13,981 nucleotides of DNA from JANNHK01 sp034408875. GTDB lineage: Bacteria > Actinomycetota > Acidimicrobiia > IMCC26256 > PALSA-610. A program made the translations under genes and the position numbers. Each line of letters begins with the position of its first letter. The stretch's first letter is position 1. Under the pieces are notes generated by a model. That model was not told the origin of the DNA. It did not search any database and saw only the letters and a list, made by a program, of their open reading frames with translations. Shown here piece by piece: positions 6,518 through 13,292 of the stretch. Location: contig JAWXCJ010000203.1 of NCBI GenBank assembly GCA_034408875.1, forward strand, positions 1-13,981. The letters run 5' to 3'.

Positions 6518-8310
6518 GAGGCGGCGCATGGGTCGAGGCAGTGCCCGAGGAAACGCTGTCGCGCGAAGAGGCGCAGTGGGTCATCCGCCGGCTGCTCAAG
6601 CTGCTGCGGCCGCAGCGGCGCGCCATTGCCTTCGTGACCGTCGTGCTGATCGCGCAGGTGGGCACGCTGCTCGCGGGCCCGTGGTTGGTCAAGTACGGCA
6701 TCGACCAGGGTCTCGACGACAACGACCCCGGGGCCTTGAACTTCGCGGCGGCGTGCTATCTGGTGATGGCGTTGCTCGGGCTGTTTCTCGGGCGCGCCGC
6801 GATCCTGCTCGTGGCCCGCATCGGCGAACGCTTTCTGGAAGACCTGCGCAACCGGCTGTTCAAGCATCTGATGTCGCTGTCGCTCGACTACTACGAGGGT
6901 GAGAAGACCGGCCGCATCGTGGCGCGCATGACATCGGACATCGACTCACTGCAAGAGCTGATCTCGCAGGGACTCGTGCTGTTCGTGCAGAACATCCTGC
7001 TGTTCGTCGGGTCGGTTGTCATCATCTTCCTCCTGTCGTGGCAGCTCGCGTTGGGCGTGCTCGTCCTCGTGCCGCCCGTGTACCTCGCGAGCCGGTGGTT
7101 CCGCACTAGGTCGAACAAGGCGTACCTCGAAGTGCGCGACCGCATCGCGACCAACATGAGTACGTTGCAGGAGAGCCTCGAAGGTGTGCGGGTCGTGCAG
7201 GCCTTCGGTCGCGAAGGATCGTTCACCCGCCAGTTCGGCGACACGAACGAAGCCCAGTTCGAAGCCAACCTCGAAACGGTGCGGATCTCGTCCAGGTACT
7301 TCCCGATCGTCGAGTTCACCGGGGTCGCCGGTACCGCCGTGATCATCGGCTACGGCGGCTGGCTCTCGGCCGAGGGTGTGGTGACGGTCGGGACGGTCGC
7401 CGCGTTCGTGCTGTACCTCAACTCGTTGTTCGAACCGGTGCAGCAGTTGAGTCAGCTCTACAACACGGTGCAGTCGGCCGGCGCAGCCATGCAGAAGATC
7501 TTCGGTGTGCTGGACACGAAACCGACCGTACGCGAGCGGCCGGGCGCGGTCGACCTCGAACGGGCCGGCGCGATCGAGGTCGACGACGTGACGTTCGCCT
7601 ACCTGTCGCAACCTGTGCTCTCCGACGTATCTCTTTCGATCGCCGCGGGGGAGCGGATCGCGCTCGTCGGACCGACCGGCGCGGGCAAGTCGACACTCGC
7701 GAAGCTCATCGCCCGCTTCTACGACCCGGGCTCCGGCGCGATTCTTGTCGACGGTGTCGACCTGCGCGACGCGACCATGCAATCGCTCCGCGAACGCATC
7801 GTCGTCGTGCCCCAGGAAGGGTTCGTGTTCGCGGGAACGTTGTACGACAACGTGCGCGTCGGACGCCCGGAAGCCACCGACGACGAGATTGAGGCCGCGC
7901 TCTCTGCGCTTGGTCTGCTCGAACGGTTCCGGGCGTTCCCCGAAGGCCTGTCGACCGAGGTCCGCGAACGCGGGTCGCGCCTCTCGGCCGGTGAGCGCCA
8001 ACTGGTGTCACTCGCCCGGGCCGCGCTGGCCGACCCGAGCATCCTCGTGCTCGACGAGGCGACGTCGAACCTCGACCCCGGAACCGAAGCGCAGGTCGAA
8101 GCCGCACTCGAGCGCCTGATGCAGGGCCGCACCGCGGTCGTCGTCGCGCACCGCCTGTCGACCGCGGCCCGCGCCGACCGCATCGCCGTCGTCTACGACG
8201 GCCGCCTGGCCGAACTCGGTACCCACGCAGAACTCGTCGTCCAAGAAGGCCACTACGCCGCCCTCTACGCCGCCTGGTCAAGCCACCAAGCCCAACCCGA
8301 CGTCGCCTAA
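6514..8310 (+). CDS. ABC exporter half-transporter 2, consensus ATPase site
   Basis: The 598-residue partner of the preceding subunit has six membrane spans (about 38-305) and an ATPase domain. Motifs: Walker A GPTGAGKS (386-393), Q-loop Gln434 in VVPQEGF, signature LSAGE (490-494) departing from LSGGQ, Walker B ILVLDE (510-515) with catalytic Glu515, and switch His546. The division of labour is complementary: catalytic Glu here with the canonical signature on subunit 1, and the altered signature here facing the degenerate Walker B of subunit 1. That is the known pattern of asymmetric heterodimeric exporters. The GTG start overlaps the upstream stop as GTGA, so translation is coupled and stoichiometry probably equal. 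A long hairpin seven bases after the stop likely ends the transcript. Confidence 0.92.
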   Translation: MRGGAWVEAVPEETLSREEAQWVIRRLLKLLRPQRRAIAFVTVVLIAQVGTLLAGPWLVKYGIDQGLDDNDPGALNFAAACYLVMALLGLFLGRAAILLVARIGERFLEDLRNRLFKHLMSLSLDYYEGEKTGRIVARMTSDIDSLQELISQGLVLFVQNILLFVGSVVIIFLLSWQLALGVLVLVPPVYLASRWFRTRSNKAYLEVRDRIATNMSTLQESLEGVRVVQAFGREGSFTRQFGDTNEAQFEANLETVRISSRYFPIVEFTGVAGTAVIIGYGGWLSAEGVVTVGTVAAFVLYLNSLFEPVQQLSQLYNTVQSAGAAMQKIFGVLDTKPTVRERPGAVDLERAGAIEVDDVTFAYLSQPVLSDVSLSIAAGERIALVGPTGAGKSTLAKLIARFYDPGSGAILVDGVDLRDATMQSLRERIVVVPQEGFVFAGTLYDNVRVGRPEATDDEIEAALSALGLLERFRAFPEGLSTEVRERGSRLSAGERQLVSLARAALADPSILVLDEATSNLDPGTEAQVEAALERLMQGRTAVVVAHRLSTAARADRIAVVYDGRLAELGTHAELVVQEGHYAALYAAWSSHQAQPDVA

Positions 8311-8316
8311 CCAACG

Positions 8317-8361
8317 GGATGCGTCGATAGCCCACACGTGGTGTGGGCTATCGACGCATCC
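8317..8361. terminator. Perfect 21-bp inverted repeat with 3-base loop between convergent genes
   Basis: The arms at 8317-8337 and 8341-8361 are exact reverse complements around the loop GTG. The hairpin starts seven bases after the ABC exporter stop and ends four bases before the stop of the opposing methyltransferase gene, so it probably terminates both transcripts. There is no T-tract on either side, and the arms are much longer than in ordinary intrinsic terminators. It may therefore be a palindromic repeat element serving as a terminator. Confidence 0.6.
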
Positions 8362-8364
8362 TCT

Positions 8365-8997
8365 CTAGGGGAGGGTGTCGTAGCCGACGAAGGTGAACAG
8401 CTTCTCGTCGGGGCTGAATGCTTGCGGCTGGTCCGCGTAGCGGTTGGTGCCGATGCCGAAGAGGAAGTCTTCGGGGGCGTCGAACGCGACTTCTTCGAAG
8501 CCTGACACCGCGAACCAGCGGCGGGCGTCGGCGGTGCGGTCGGGTGGGCGGCGGTGGCGGGTCCAGATGACGGTCGCGCCGGGCGCGCATAGCGAGGGGA
8601 GCGCGCGGATCGTGCGCTCGATATCGGTGTCGGCGATGTTGCCGAAAACCCCGCATACGAGCACGAGGTCGGCGGGCACCGCGCCCGCGTACGCGGTCGT
8701 GGTCGAGGCGTCGCCGGTGACGACATCCACACCGGGCGGCGCCGCGGCGCGGGCCTGCGCCGCGAGTTCACCGTCGAGTTCGACCAAGCGGGCCCGCACG
8801 TCGGCGCGGCGCGGGTGATCGGCGAGCACGCCGAGCAGGTCGCGGCCCTGGCCCGCGCACATCGAGATGACGCGGATCGGTCCGGGGGGCGCGGCGTCGA
8901 GCGCGTCGGCGATTCGCGCCTGCACGATTGCCAGTCGCTGCGTGAGCGGCGTGTCGCCGTCGTACGCGGTATGCCACTCCCGCCAGTCTCTGGACAT
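8365..8997 (-). CDS. Class I SAM-dependent methyltransferase-like protein
   Basis: This 210-residue protein has a Rossmann-fold methyltransferase core. RVISMCAGQGRDLLGVL (42-58) corresponds to motif I, which binds S-adenosylmethionine. VELDGELA (72-79) gives the acidic end of strand 2, VTGDAS (93-98) follows strand 3, and DLVLVCGVFGNIADTDIE (110-127) resembles the motif IV region. The N-terminal SRDWREWHTAYDGDTPL is typical of a short actinobacterial family often annotated only as SAM-dependent methyltransferase. I chose ATG 8997 over the in-frame ATG at 9030 because the family normally opens with DWxxWH and because 9030 overlaps the start of the divergent gene. The substrate is unknown. A TACCGT box lies eight bases upstream of the chosen start. 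Confidence 0.78.
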   Translation of the reverse strand: MSRDWREWHTAYDGDTPLTQRLAIVQARIADALDAAPPGPIRVISMCAGQGRDLLGVLADHPRRADVRARLVELDGELAAQARAAAPPGVDVVTGDASTTTAYAGAVPADLVLVCGVFGNIADTDIERTIRALPSLCAPGATVIWTRHRRPPDRTADARRWFAVSGFEEVAFDAPEDFLFGIGTNRYADQPQAFSPDEKLFTFVGYDTLP

Positions 8998-9005
8998 CGA
9001 CCATG

Positions 9006-9011
9006 ACGGTA
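9006..9011 (-). promoter_or_regulatory. Candidate -10 box (TACCGT) for the methyltransferase
   Basis: On the minus strand TACCGT matches TANNNT and ends eight bases before the ATG at 8997, consistent with a leaderless or nearly leaderless transcript. It lies only four bases from the divergent box at 9016-9021, so the two promoters would compete for RNA polymerase. Confidence 0.35.
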
Positions 9012-9015
9012 GCGA

Positions 9016-9021
9016 TACGTT
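9016..9021 (+). promoter_or_regulatory. Candidate -10 box (TACGTT) for the DapB-like dehydrogenase
   Basis: TACGTT matches TANNNT and ends seven bases before the ATG at 9029. No Shine-Dalgarno sequence is present in the 31-base gap between the divergent starts, which supports leaderless translation. Inference only. Confidence 0.4.
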
Positions 9022-9028
9022 GGGTTCC

Positions 9029-10075
9029 ATGTACCGAGTTATTCAGTGGGCGACGGGCTTCGTCGGGCAGGAAGCGATCAAGGGTGTGCTCGCGCATCCT
9101 GAACTCGAGCTCGTGGGGTGCTGGGTGCACAGCCCCGACAAGGTGGGCCGGGATGTCGGCGAAATCTGCGGCATCGGCCCGATCGGTGTCACCGCCGTCG
9201 GCACGTTGGAGGAGATCTGCGCCATCGAGGCCGACGCGGTCGTCTACGCGCCCGTGCTTGCGAGCACGCGCGACGTGATCCAGATTCTCGAGTCGGGCAA
9301 GAACGTCGTGACGCCCGTGGGCTGGATCTTCCCGGCCGACACGCCGGGTGTGGCCGCCCTCGAAGCCGCGGCGCGCACCGGCGGCGTCACGTTGCACGGC
9401 ACCGGCATCAACCCGGGCGGTATCACCGAACGGTTCCCGCTCATGCTCTCGGCGCTGTGCCGCGACATCAAACACGTGCGCGCCGAGGAGTTTTCCGACA
9501 TCCGCAACTACCCGACCGAAGTCGTGGTGCGCGACATCATGCTGTTCGGCAAGTCGCCCGAAGACGCGGCCAAGAGCCCGATGGCCGACATCCTCGGCCA
9601 CGGGTTCCAGCAGTCGATCGACATGATTGCGGCAGAGTTGGGGTTCGCGCTCGACGACGAGAAGCGCACCACGCACGAGATGGCAGTCGCGACGAAGGAT
9701 CTCGATACGCCGGTTGGTGTCATCGAGCAGGGCACGTGCGCCGCGCAGCGCTTCACGTGGGAGGGCACCGTGAACGGCGAGCCCGTCATCACGGTGCGCG
9801 TGAATTGGTTGATGGGCGAGACCGACCTCGACCCGCCCTGGACGTTCGGCCCCGAAGGTCAGCGCTTCGAGGTCGCCTTCGACGCGACGCCGCCGGTGTC
9901 GGCCACCTTCCACGGTCTGCACCCGCCCGTCGTCGGCGAAGAGCCCGAGATCGGCCTCATCCCGCCCGCGATGCACTGCGTCAACGCCATCCCGTACGTC
10001 TGCGCGGCCGAGCCCGGCATCAAGACGTATCTCGACCTGCCGTTGCTCGCGGGCCGGGCTGCCTCGACCCACTGA
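9029..10075 (+). CDS. NAD(P)H-dependent amine dehydrogenase / dihydrodipicolinate reductase-like protein
   Basis: This 348-residue protein opens with MYRVIQWATGFVGQEAIKGV, a Rossmann nucleotide-binding start characteristic of a family annotated as dihydrodipicolinate reductase-like or 2,4-diaminopentanoate dehydrogenase-like, common in actinobacteria. ELVGCWVHSPDKVGRDVGE (27-45) follows strand 2, and GTGINPGG (residues 124-131) is near the expected substrate region. True DapB, which acts in lysine and diaminopimelate synthesis, is only about 250 residues, so this longer form is probably a separate oxidoreductase. The frame stays open upstream, but ATG 9029 matches the family's start and falls just after a TACGTT box. 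The cation antiporter gene follows after seven bases, so the two are probably co-transcribed. The substrate is unknown. Confidence 0.8.
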   Translation: MYRVIQWATGFVGQEAIKGVLAHPELELVGCWVHSPDKVGRDVGEICGIGPIGVTAVGTLEEICAIEADAVVYAPVLASTRDVIQILESGKNVVTPVGWIFPADTPGVAALEAAARTGGVTLHGTGINPGGITERFPLMLSALCRDIKHVRAEEFSDIRNYPTEVVVRDIMLFGKSPEDAAKSPMADILGHGFQQSIDMIAAELGFALDDEKRTTHEMAVATKDLDTPVGVIEQGTCAAQRFTWEGTVNGEPVITVRVNWLMGETDLDPPWTFGPEGQRFEVAFDATPPVSATFHGLHPPVVGEEPEIGLIPPAMHCVNAIPYVCAAEPGIKTYLDLPLLAGRAASTH

Positions 10076-10082
10076 CCAACCT

Positions 10083-11033
10083 GTGCTCACCGGGTCCATC
10101 GCGACGGTCGTGGGTTTGGCGCTCCTCGCCTACGCGGCTGACATCTTCGTTGAAGGGGCGGCGGCGATTGCCGCGCGGCTTCGAGTATCGGCCGTCGTCA
10201 TCGGTGCTGTGGTCATCGGAATCGGCACCAGCGTGCCGGAGCTGCTCGTCACGGGTATCGCGGCGGCCCAGGGCGAACGCGAGATGGGCGTCGGCAACAT
10301 CGTCGGTTCGAACATCGCCAACCTCACGCTCGTGCTCGGCGGTGCCGCGCTCGTCGCGTCACTGCGTGTCGATTCCCGTCTGTTGCGGCGCGAAGTACCT
10401 CTCAGCGCCGCGGCTGTCGGTTTGTTCGCGGCTGCGACGATCGGTGGGTTGACGCGCTACGAAGGCATGATCTTGATCGTCGGTCTCGTCGCCGCACTCA
10501 CTGTGATCGTGCGGGCCACGACCCGGGGACGGGGAGACGCGCTCTCGGACGACGTAGAGGACTACCTCGAAGCTGAGCAACCGGCGCGCTCGACGAACGC
10601 CATCGTTCTCGTCACGATCCTCGGATTCGTCGGTACCGTTGGCGGTGCCCAGCTGCTCGTGTGGGGCGCGTCGGACGTCGGCCGCGAACTCGGCTGGTCC
10701 GACGCGTTCATCGGCCTGACCGTCGTCGCCGTCGGCACGTCGCTGCCCGAACTCGTCACCGCGTTGGCCGCAGCCCGCCGCGGCGACGACGAGCTGATCA
10801 TCGGCAACGTGCTCGGGTCGAACTTGTTCAACAGCTTGGCGGTGGGCGGCATGCTCGCGCTCGTGAGTCCCGGCCGCATCGACGACATGCAGCTGGCCGT
10901 CGGCGGGGTGCTGCTGATGGTGGCCGCGACCGTATTCGCGACCGTCCTCATGGCCCGCCGGAACCGCGTCACCCGAGCGGAGGCCGTGATACTCGTGGCC
11001 GCGTACGCCGTGACGATGCCACTCCTCGCCTGA
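10083..11033 (+). CDS. Calcium/sodium-type antiporter of the CaCA superfamily (YrbG-like)
   Basis: This 316-residue integral membrane protein, with about ten predicted spans, has the two inverted alpha repeats that define the Ca2+:cation antiporter superfamily. The first has GTSVPE (48-53) and GNIVGSN (71-77); the second has GTSLPE (218-223) and GNVLGSN (241-247). Glu53 and Glu223 are the expected ion-coordinating residues, and both are intact. The central hydrophilic loop (about 146-170) is short and acidic, as in the prokaryotic YrbG type. It should exchange Na+ or H+ for Ca2+ across the cytoplasmic membrane; the exact ions are not readable. The GTG start lies seven bases after the DapB-like gene. 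The stop is two bases from the end of the SDR relic on the other strand. Confidence 0.92.
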   Translation: MLTGSIATVVGLALLAYAADIFVEGAAAIAARLRVSAVVIGAVVIGIGTSVPELLVTGIAAAQGEREMGVGNIVGSNIANLTLVLGGAALVASLRVDSRLLRREVPLSAAAVGLFAAATIGGLTRYEGMILIVGLVAALTVIVRATTRGRGDALSDDVEDYLEAEQPARSTNAIVLVTILGFVGTVGGAQLLVWGASDVGRELGWSDAFIGLTVVAVGTSLPELVTALAAARRGDDELIIGNVLGSNLFNSLAVGGMLALVSPGRIDDMQLAVGGVLLMVAATVFATVLMARRNRVTRAEAVILVAAYAVTMPLLA

Positions 11034-11035
11034 GG

Positions 11036-11523
11036 TCAGATACGTTCGAATGGGATCGTGAATGCCGGGGCCTCGACGCCGCCGACCTCGATCGCGTTGA
11101 CCCGCACCTTCGGCGCCAGCTCGGGCGCCATGGCCCGCGTCATCATCGACAGCGCGGCCTTGGCCGTCGCGTACGCAGTGAAGCACGGCTGCACCATGCT
11201 CGCGGCGCGCGACGAGATGTTGACGACGCTCCCGCCCCCACCCGCGACCATGTGCGGCACGACCGCCTTGGTGAGGAGGAAGGCGGCGGTCACGTTGAAC
11301 CGCAGCGCGGCCTCGAATGCCCGCTCGCTGGTTTCCAACACCGGCCGCGGCAGCCACCCGCCCGCGTTGTTCACGAGGATGTCGATGCGCCCGAACTCGG
11401 CGATGGTGGCGGCGACGAGCGCGTCGAGCTGTTCGGTGATCGTGACGTCGGTCGGAACCGCGAGTGCCCGCCGCCGGTCACGATTGCGACTTTCCCGTCG
11501 AGCTTGAACTGATCGAGGATCAT
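11036..11523 (-). pseudogene. Relic of a short-chain dehydrogenase/reductase (SDR) gene, internally deleted, frameshifted and C-truncated
   Basis: An intact SDR start, MILDQFKLDGKVAIVTGGG, reads from ATG 11523 to 11467. In the next frame, bases 11467-11036 encode 143 residues of the rest of an SDR: ALAVPTDVT, NNAGG, VVNISSRAAS with the catalytic Ser, and YATAKAA with catalytic Tyr and Lys. Compared with a typical SDR of about 255 residues, some 35-40 residues after TGGG are missing, including the remainder of the TGxxxGxG cofactor motif. The frame is also broken: the ATG frame ends after 50 codons. In addition the frame stops at VEAPAFTIPFERI, about 70 residues short, two bases from the antiporter gene's stop. 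Loss of cofactor site, frame and C-terminus makes function very unlikely. The junction contains CGGCGGG, a possible short homology for deletion. Confidence 0.8.
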
Positions 11524-11529
11524 CGCCGG

Positions 11530-11535
11530 AAGCTA
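11530..11535 (-). promoter_or_regulatory. Candidate -10 box (TAGCTT) of the SDR relic
   Basis: On the minus strand TAGCTT matches TANNNT and ends six bases before the ATG at 11523, the same spacing as at the DUF4395-like gene. The promoter may have outlived the gene. The rest of the 11524-11619 gap holds only a short 6-bp stem (11591-11596 with 11607-11612). Confidence 0.35.
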
Positions 11536-11619
11536 CTTTGCCTCCCGTGGGCGATGTCGTGCGTGGATCCGACGGGGTACGCCGCTGCGCGTCGGGTGCG
11601 GGTACGCCCGACTCACCCG

Positions 11620-11694
11620 CCCCACCTGAGCCGAAATTGCGTCGCTCGGCGACCGAAACGGTCGCCAGATGGCGCAATTTCGGCTCAGGTGGGG
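11620..11694. repeat. 75-base palindromic element: 22-bp perfect outer arms plus inner hairpin
   Basis: The outer arms 11620-11641 and 11673-11694 are exact reverse complements (core CTGAGCCGAAATTGCG). Inside, 11648-11655 and 11659-11666 (GGCGACCG and CGGTCGCC) pair around AAA. The six bases on each side between the stems pair poorly. The element abuts the stop codon of the glutathione peroxidase gene at 11695 and lies downstream of it on the minus strand, so it could act as a terminator or mRNA stabiliser. No T-tract follows. Its size, bulged two-stem form and perfect outer arms look more like a REP-type or miniature mobile palindrome. No transposase is nearby. Confidence 0.7.
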
Positions 11695-12180
11695 TTACGC
11701 GAGCGCGGACTCGATGGCGGCGGTGACTTCGGGGGATTCGGGGTCGGTCATCGGCGAGAACCGCTCGATGATCTCGCCGTCGCGCCCGACGAGGAACTTC
11801 TCGAAGTTCCAGCGGATGTCGCCGTCGTGGCCTTCGGCGTCGGCCGTCTTCGTCAGCTCCTGGTACACCGCGTGGCGACCGTCGCCGTTCACGTCGATCT
11901 TCTCGGTCATCGGGAACGACACGCCGTAGGTGGTGCTGCAGAACGTCGCGATCTCCTCGGGCGAACCCGGCTCCTGCGCGCCGAACTGGTTGCACGGGAG
12001 GCCGAGGACCGTGAAGCCCTGGTCGACGTACTGTTTCTGCAGCCGTTCGAGACCTTCGTACTGCGGTGTCAGCCCGCACTTCGACGCGACGTTGACCATC
12101 AACGTCACCTTGCCCTTCTGCTGGGCGAGAACGTCGGGCGAGCCTTCGAGAGCGGCAATGGGAGTGTCGTAGAGCGCCAT
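11695..12180 (-). CDS. Glutathione peroxidase-family thiol peroxidase
   Basis: This is a 161-residue protein of normal length for bacterial glutathione peroxidase homologues, which reduce hydrogen and organic peroxides. Visible are NVASKCGLTPQYEGL (30-44) with peroxidatic Cys35 in the position of selenocysteine, LPCNQFGAQEPG (61-72) with the catalytic Gln69, and WNFEKFL (124-130) with the catalytic Trp124 and Asn125. Cys81 in FCSTTYGVSFP matches the resolving cysteine of thioredoxin-dependent members, so thioredoxin is a more likely reductant than glutathione, which most actinobacteria lack. There is no signal peptide, so it is probably cytoplasmic. It starts ten bases after the phosphotransferase stop, probably one transcript, and a 75-base palindrome adjoins its stop. 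Confidence 0.93.
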   Translation of the reverse strand: MALYDTPIAALEGSPDVLAQQKGKVTLMVNVASKCGLTPQYEGLERLQKQYVDQGFTVLGLPCNQFGAQEPGSPEEIATFCSTTYGVSFPMTEKIDVNGDGRHAVYQELTKTADAEGHDGDIRWNFEKFLVGRDGEIIERFSPMTDPESPEVTAAIESALA

Positions 12181-12190
12181 GCGGTGCACG

Positions 12191-13255
12191 CTACAGCCGC
12201 TCGTGCAGCAGGCCAAGGGCGTCGAGATCGACGGCCGCGACGGTGGCGCGGGCCGTTCCGCCCAAACCGACATGCTCGGGCTGCCACTTCGAACCCATGG
12301 CGGCGGTGCACGCGGCGGCGACCCACGAGTACACGGAGAACAGCCGGTACTGCTCCCACGCCTCGGCGAAAACAAGGTCGATGTCGTGCGCGCGCAACAG
12401 CTCGCAGTAGCGGTCGATGATGTCGCGTTCACTTGCGCGCCGAACCTCGGTGGGGATCGAGTTCGTGAGCGTGTAGGCGACGTCGCGCATGCCGGGTGCG
12501 TAGCCGAGCACGGCCCAGTCGAGGAAACCGGTGCGGTCGCCGTCGACGAAGAGGTTTCCGAGGTGCGCGTCGCCGTGGATCAGTGTGCGTTCTCCGGCGC
12601 GGTAGAGCTGCATGATCTCGGGCGAACGGGCGACGTAGAACTCGGCGAGCGGGACGAAGCCTTCGGGCAGGCGGTCGGCGAGCGCGTCGAGCGCCATCTG
12701 CACCATTGCGGCGCCACCGTCGCCGCGTCCCGTGCCCTTCGGTGCGATCCATTCGAGATCGCCGCCGGCGTCGAAGCGCGGGCTCGTCCAGAACCGAGCG
12801 TGCACCGGCACCAGTTGCTCGACAATGTCGCGGGCGCGATGCGCGATGTCGTCGTCGGTGGGGGTGGGGAACCGGCAACCCGAAGCGGTGAGATCTTCGA
12901 GCACCATCACGTAGTGATCGCCGTCACCGTCGGTGCCGGCTTCGTAGTCGGAGAACCACACGGCGGGGATGCGCGCCGGGATCTCGGGCGCGAGGTCGCG
13001 GTAGAAGCGCGCTTCGGTCGTCCCCATGCTCGTGCTGTCGACGAAGACGCGTTGGCCGGCGTCGAACGGTGGCAGCTTGACAAATACGGTCAGAGGAACG
13101 CCGTCGCCGACGAGCGCGACGTGCGCCCTTCCCGTCGTGCCGGAGTGCCGGTCGAGCACGGTGACGGCCCCGACCGTCTGCCCGAGCGCGGCCGAGAACC
13201 ATTCGGGTGTGAGGTCGTCGACCTCCATCGGGAGCGGGAGTGGTGTCGTCGCCAT
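12191..13255 (-). CDS. Phosphotransferase of the APH/choline kinase-like fold
   Basis: This 354-residue protein has a kinase-like phosphotransferase fold. Lys60 in VFVKLPP and Glu81 are candidates for the ATP-contacting Lys-Glu pair, VMVLEDL (116-122) is the hinge region, HGDAHLGN (227-234) is the Brenner catalytic loop with Asp229 and Asn234, and LDWA (245-248) supplies the metal-binding Asp246. All key residues are present, so it should be active. The family phosphorylates small-molecule hydroxyls and includes aminoglycoside, choline and ecdysteroid kinases; the environmental actinobacterial members have mostly unknown substrates, so no resistance role is claimed. ATG 13255 is chosen because the fold begins soon after (EVDDLTPEWFSAAL). 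A TACGCT box lies ten bases upstream. It is probably co-transcribed with the peroxidase. Confidence 0.85.
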   Translation of the reverse strand: MATTPLPLPMEVDDLTPEWFSAALGQTVGAVTVLDRHSGTTGRAHVALVGDGVPLTVFVKLPPFDAGQRVFVDSTSMGTTEARFYRDLAPEIPARIPAVWFSDYEAGTDGDGDHYVMVLEDLTASGCRFPTPTDDDIAHRARDIVEQLVPVHARFWTSPRFDAGGDLEWIAPKGTGRGDGGAAMVQMALDALADRLPEGFVPLAEFYVARSPEIMQLYRAGERTLIHGDAHLGNLFVDGDRTGFLDWAVLGYAPGMRDVAYTLTNSIPTEVRRASERDIIDRYCELLRAHDIDLVFAEAWEQYRLFSVYSWVAAACTAAMGSKWQPEHVGLGGTARATVAAVDLDALGLLHERL

Positions 13256-13265
13256 GACGGGGCGG

Positions 13266-13271
13266 AGCGTA
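13266..13271 (-). promoter_or_regulatory. Candidate -10 box (TACGCT) for the phosphotransferase, inside an 8-base palindrome
   Basis: On the minus strand TACGCT matches TANNNT and ends ten bases before ATG 13255. It overlaps the palindrome GCGTACGC at 13267-13274 in the 37-base gap between divergent genes. No equally good box is seen for the plus-strand gene. Weak evidence. Confidence 0.25.
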
Positions 13272-13292
13272 CGCCGTGCGAGACTTCGGGGA

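Noticed and set aside
4346..6529. 727-codon open frame on the minus strand, opposite ABC subunit 1
   Set aside because: Low-complexity Arg/Asp/His/Glu-rich composition, no family pattern, and fully explained as the antisense of the exporter gene.
8317..8361. CRISPR-like or attachment-site reading of the hairpin
   Set aside because: There is only one unit, with no spacers, no direct-repeat partner and no integrase nearby.
8867..9028. Longer N-terminus for the DapB-like dehydrogenase
   Set aside because: The open frame extends upstream but overlaps the methyltransferase, and the family begins at MYRVIQWATG.
8998..9030. Longer start for the methyltransferase at ATG 9030
   Set aside because: It would overlap the divergent gene's ATG and add MEPNVSLPSWS, which does not fit the family's usual DWxxWH opening.
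8768..10099. 443-codon minus-strand frame opposite the DapB-like dehydrogenase
   Set aside because: Composition is typical of an antisense shadow, and the plus-strand protein has recognised family motifs throughout.
11464..12420. 318-codon plus-strand frame across the palindrome and the peroxidase
   Set aside because: It reads through a non-coding palindrome and is antisense to the glutathione peroxidase; no motif is seen.
12191..13255. Antibiotic-resistance kinase
   Set aside because: Only the general APH fold and catalytic residues are visible. This broad family is mostly not resistance-related, and nothing in the context indicates it.
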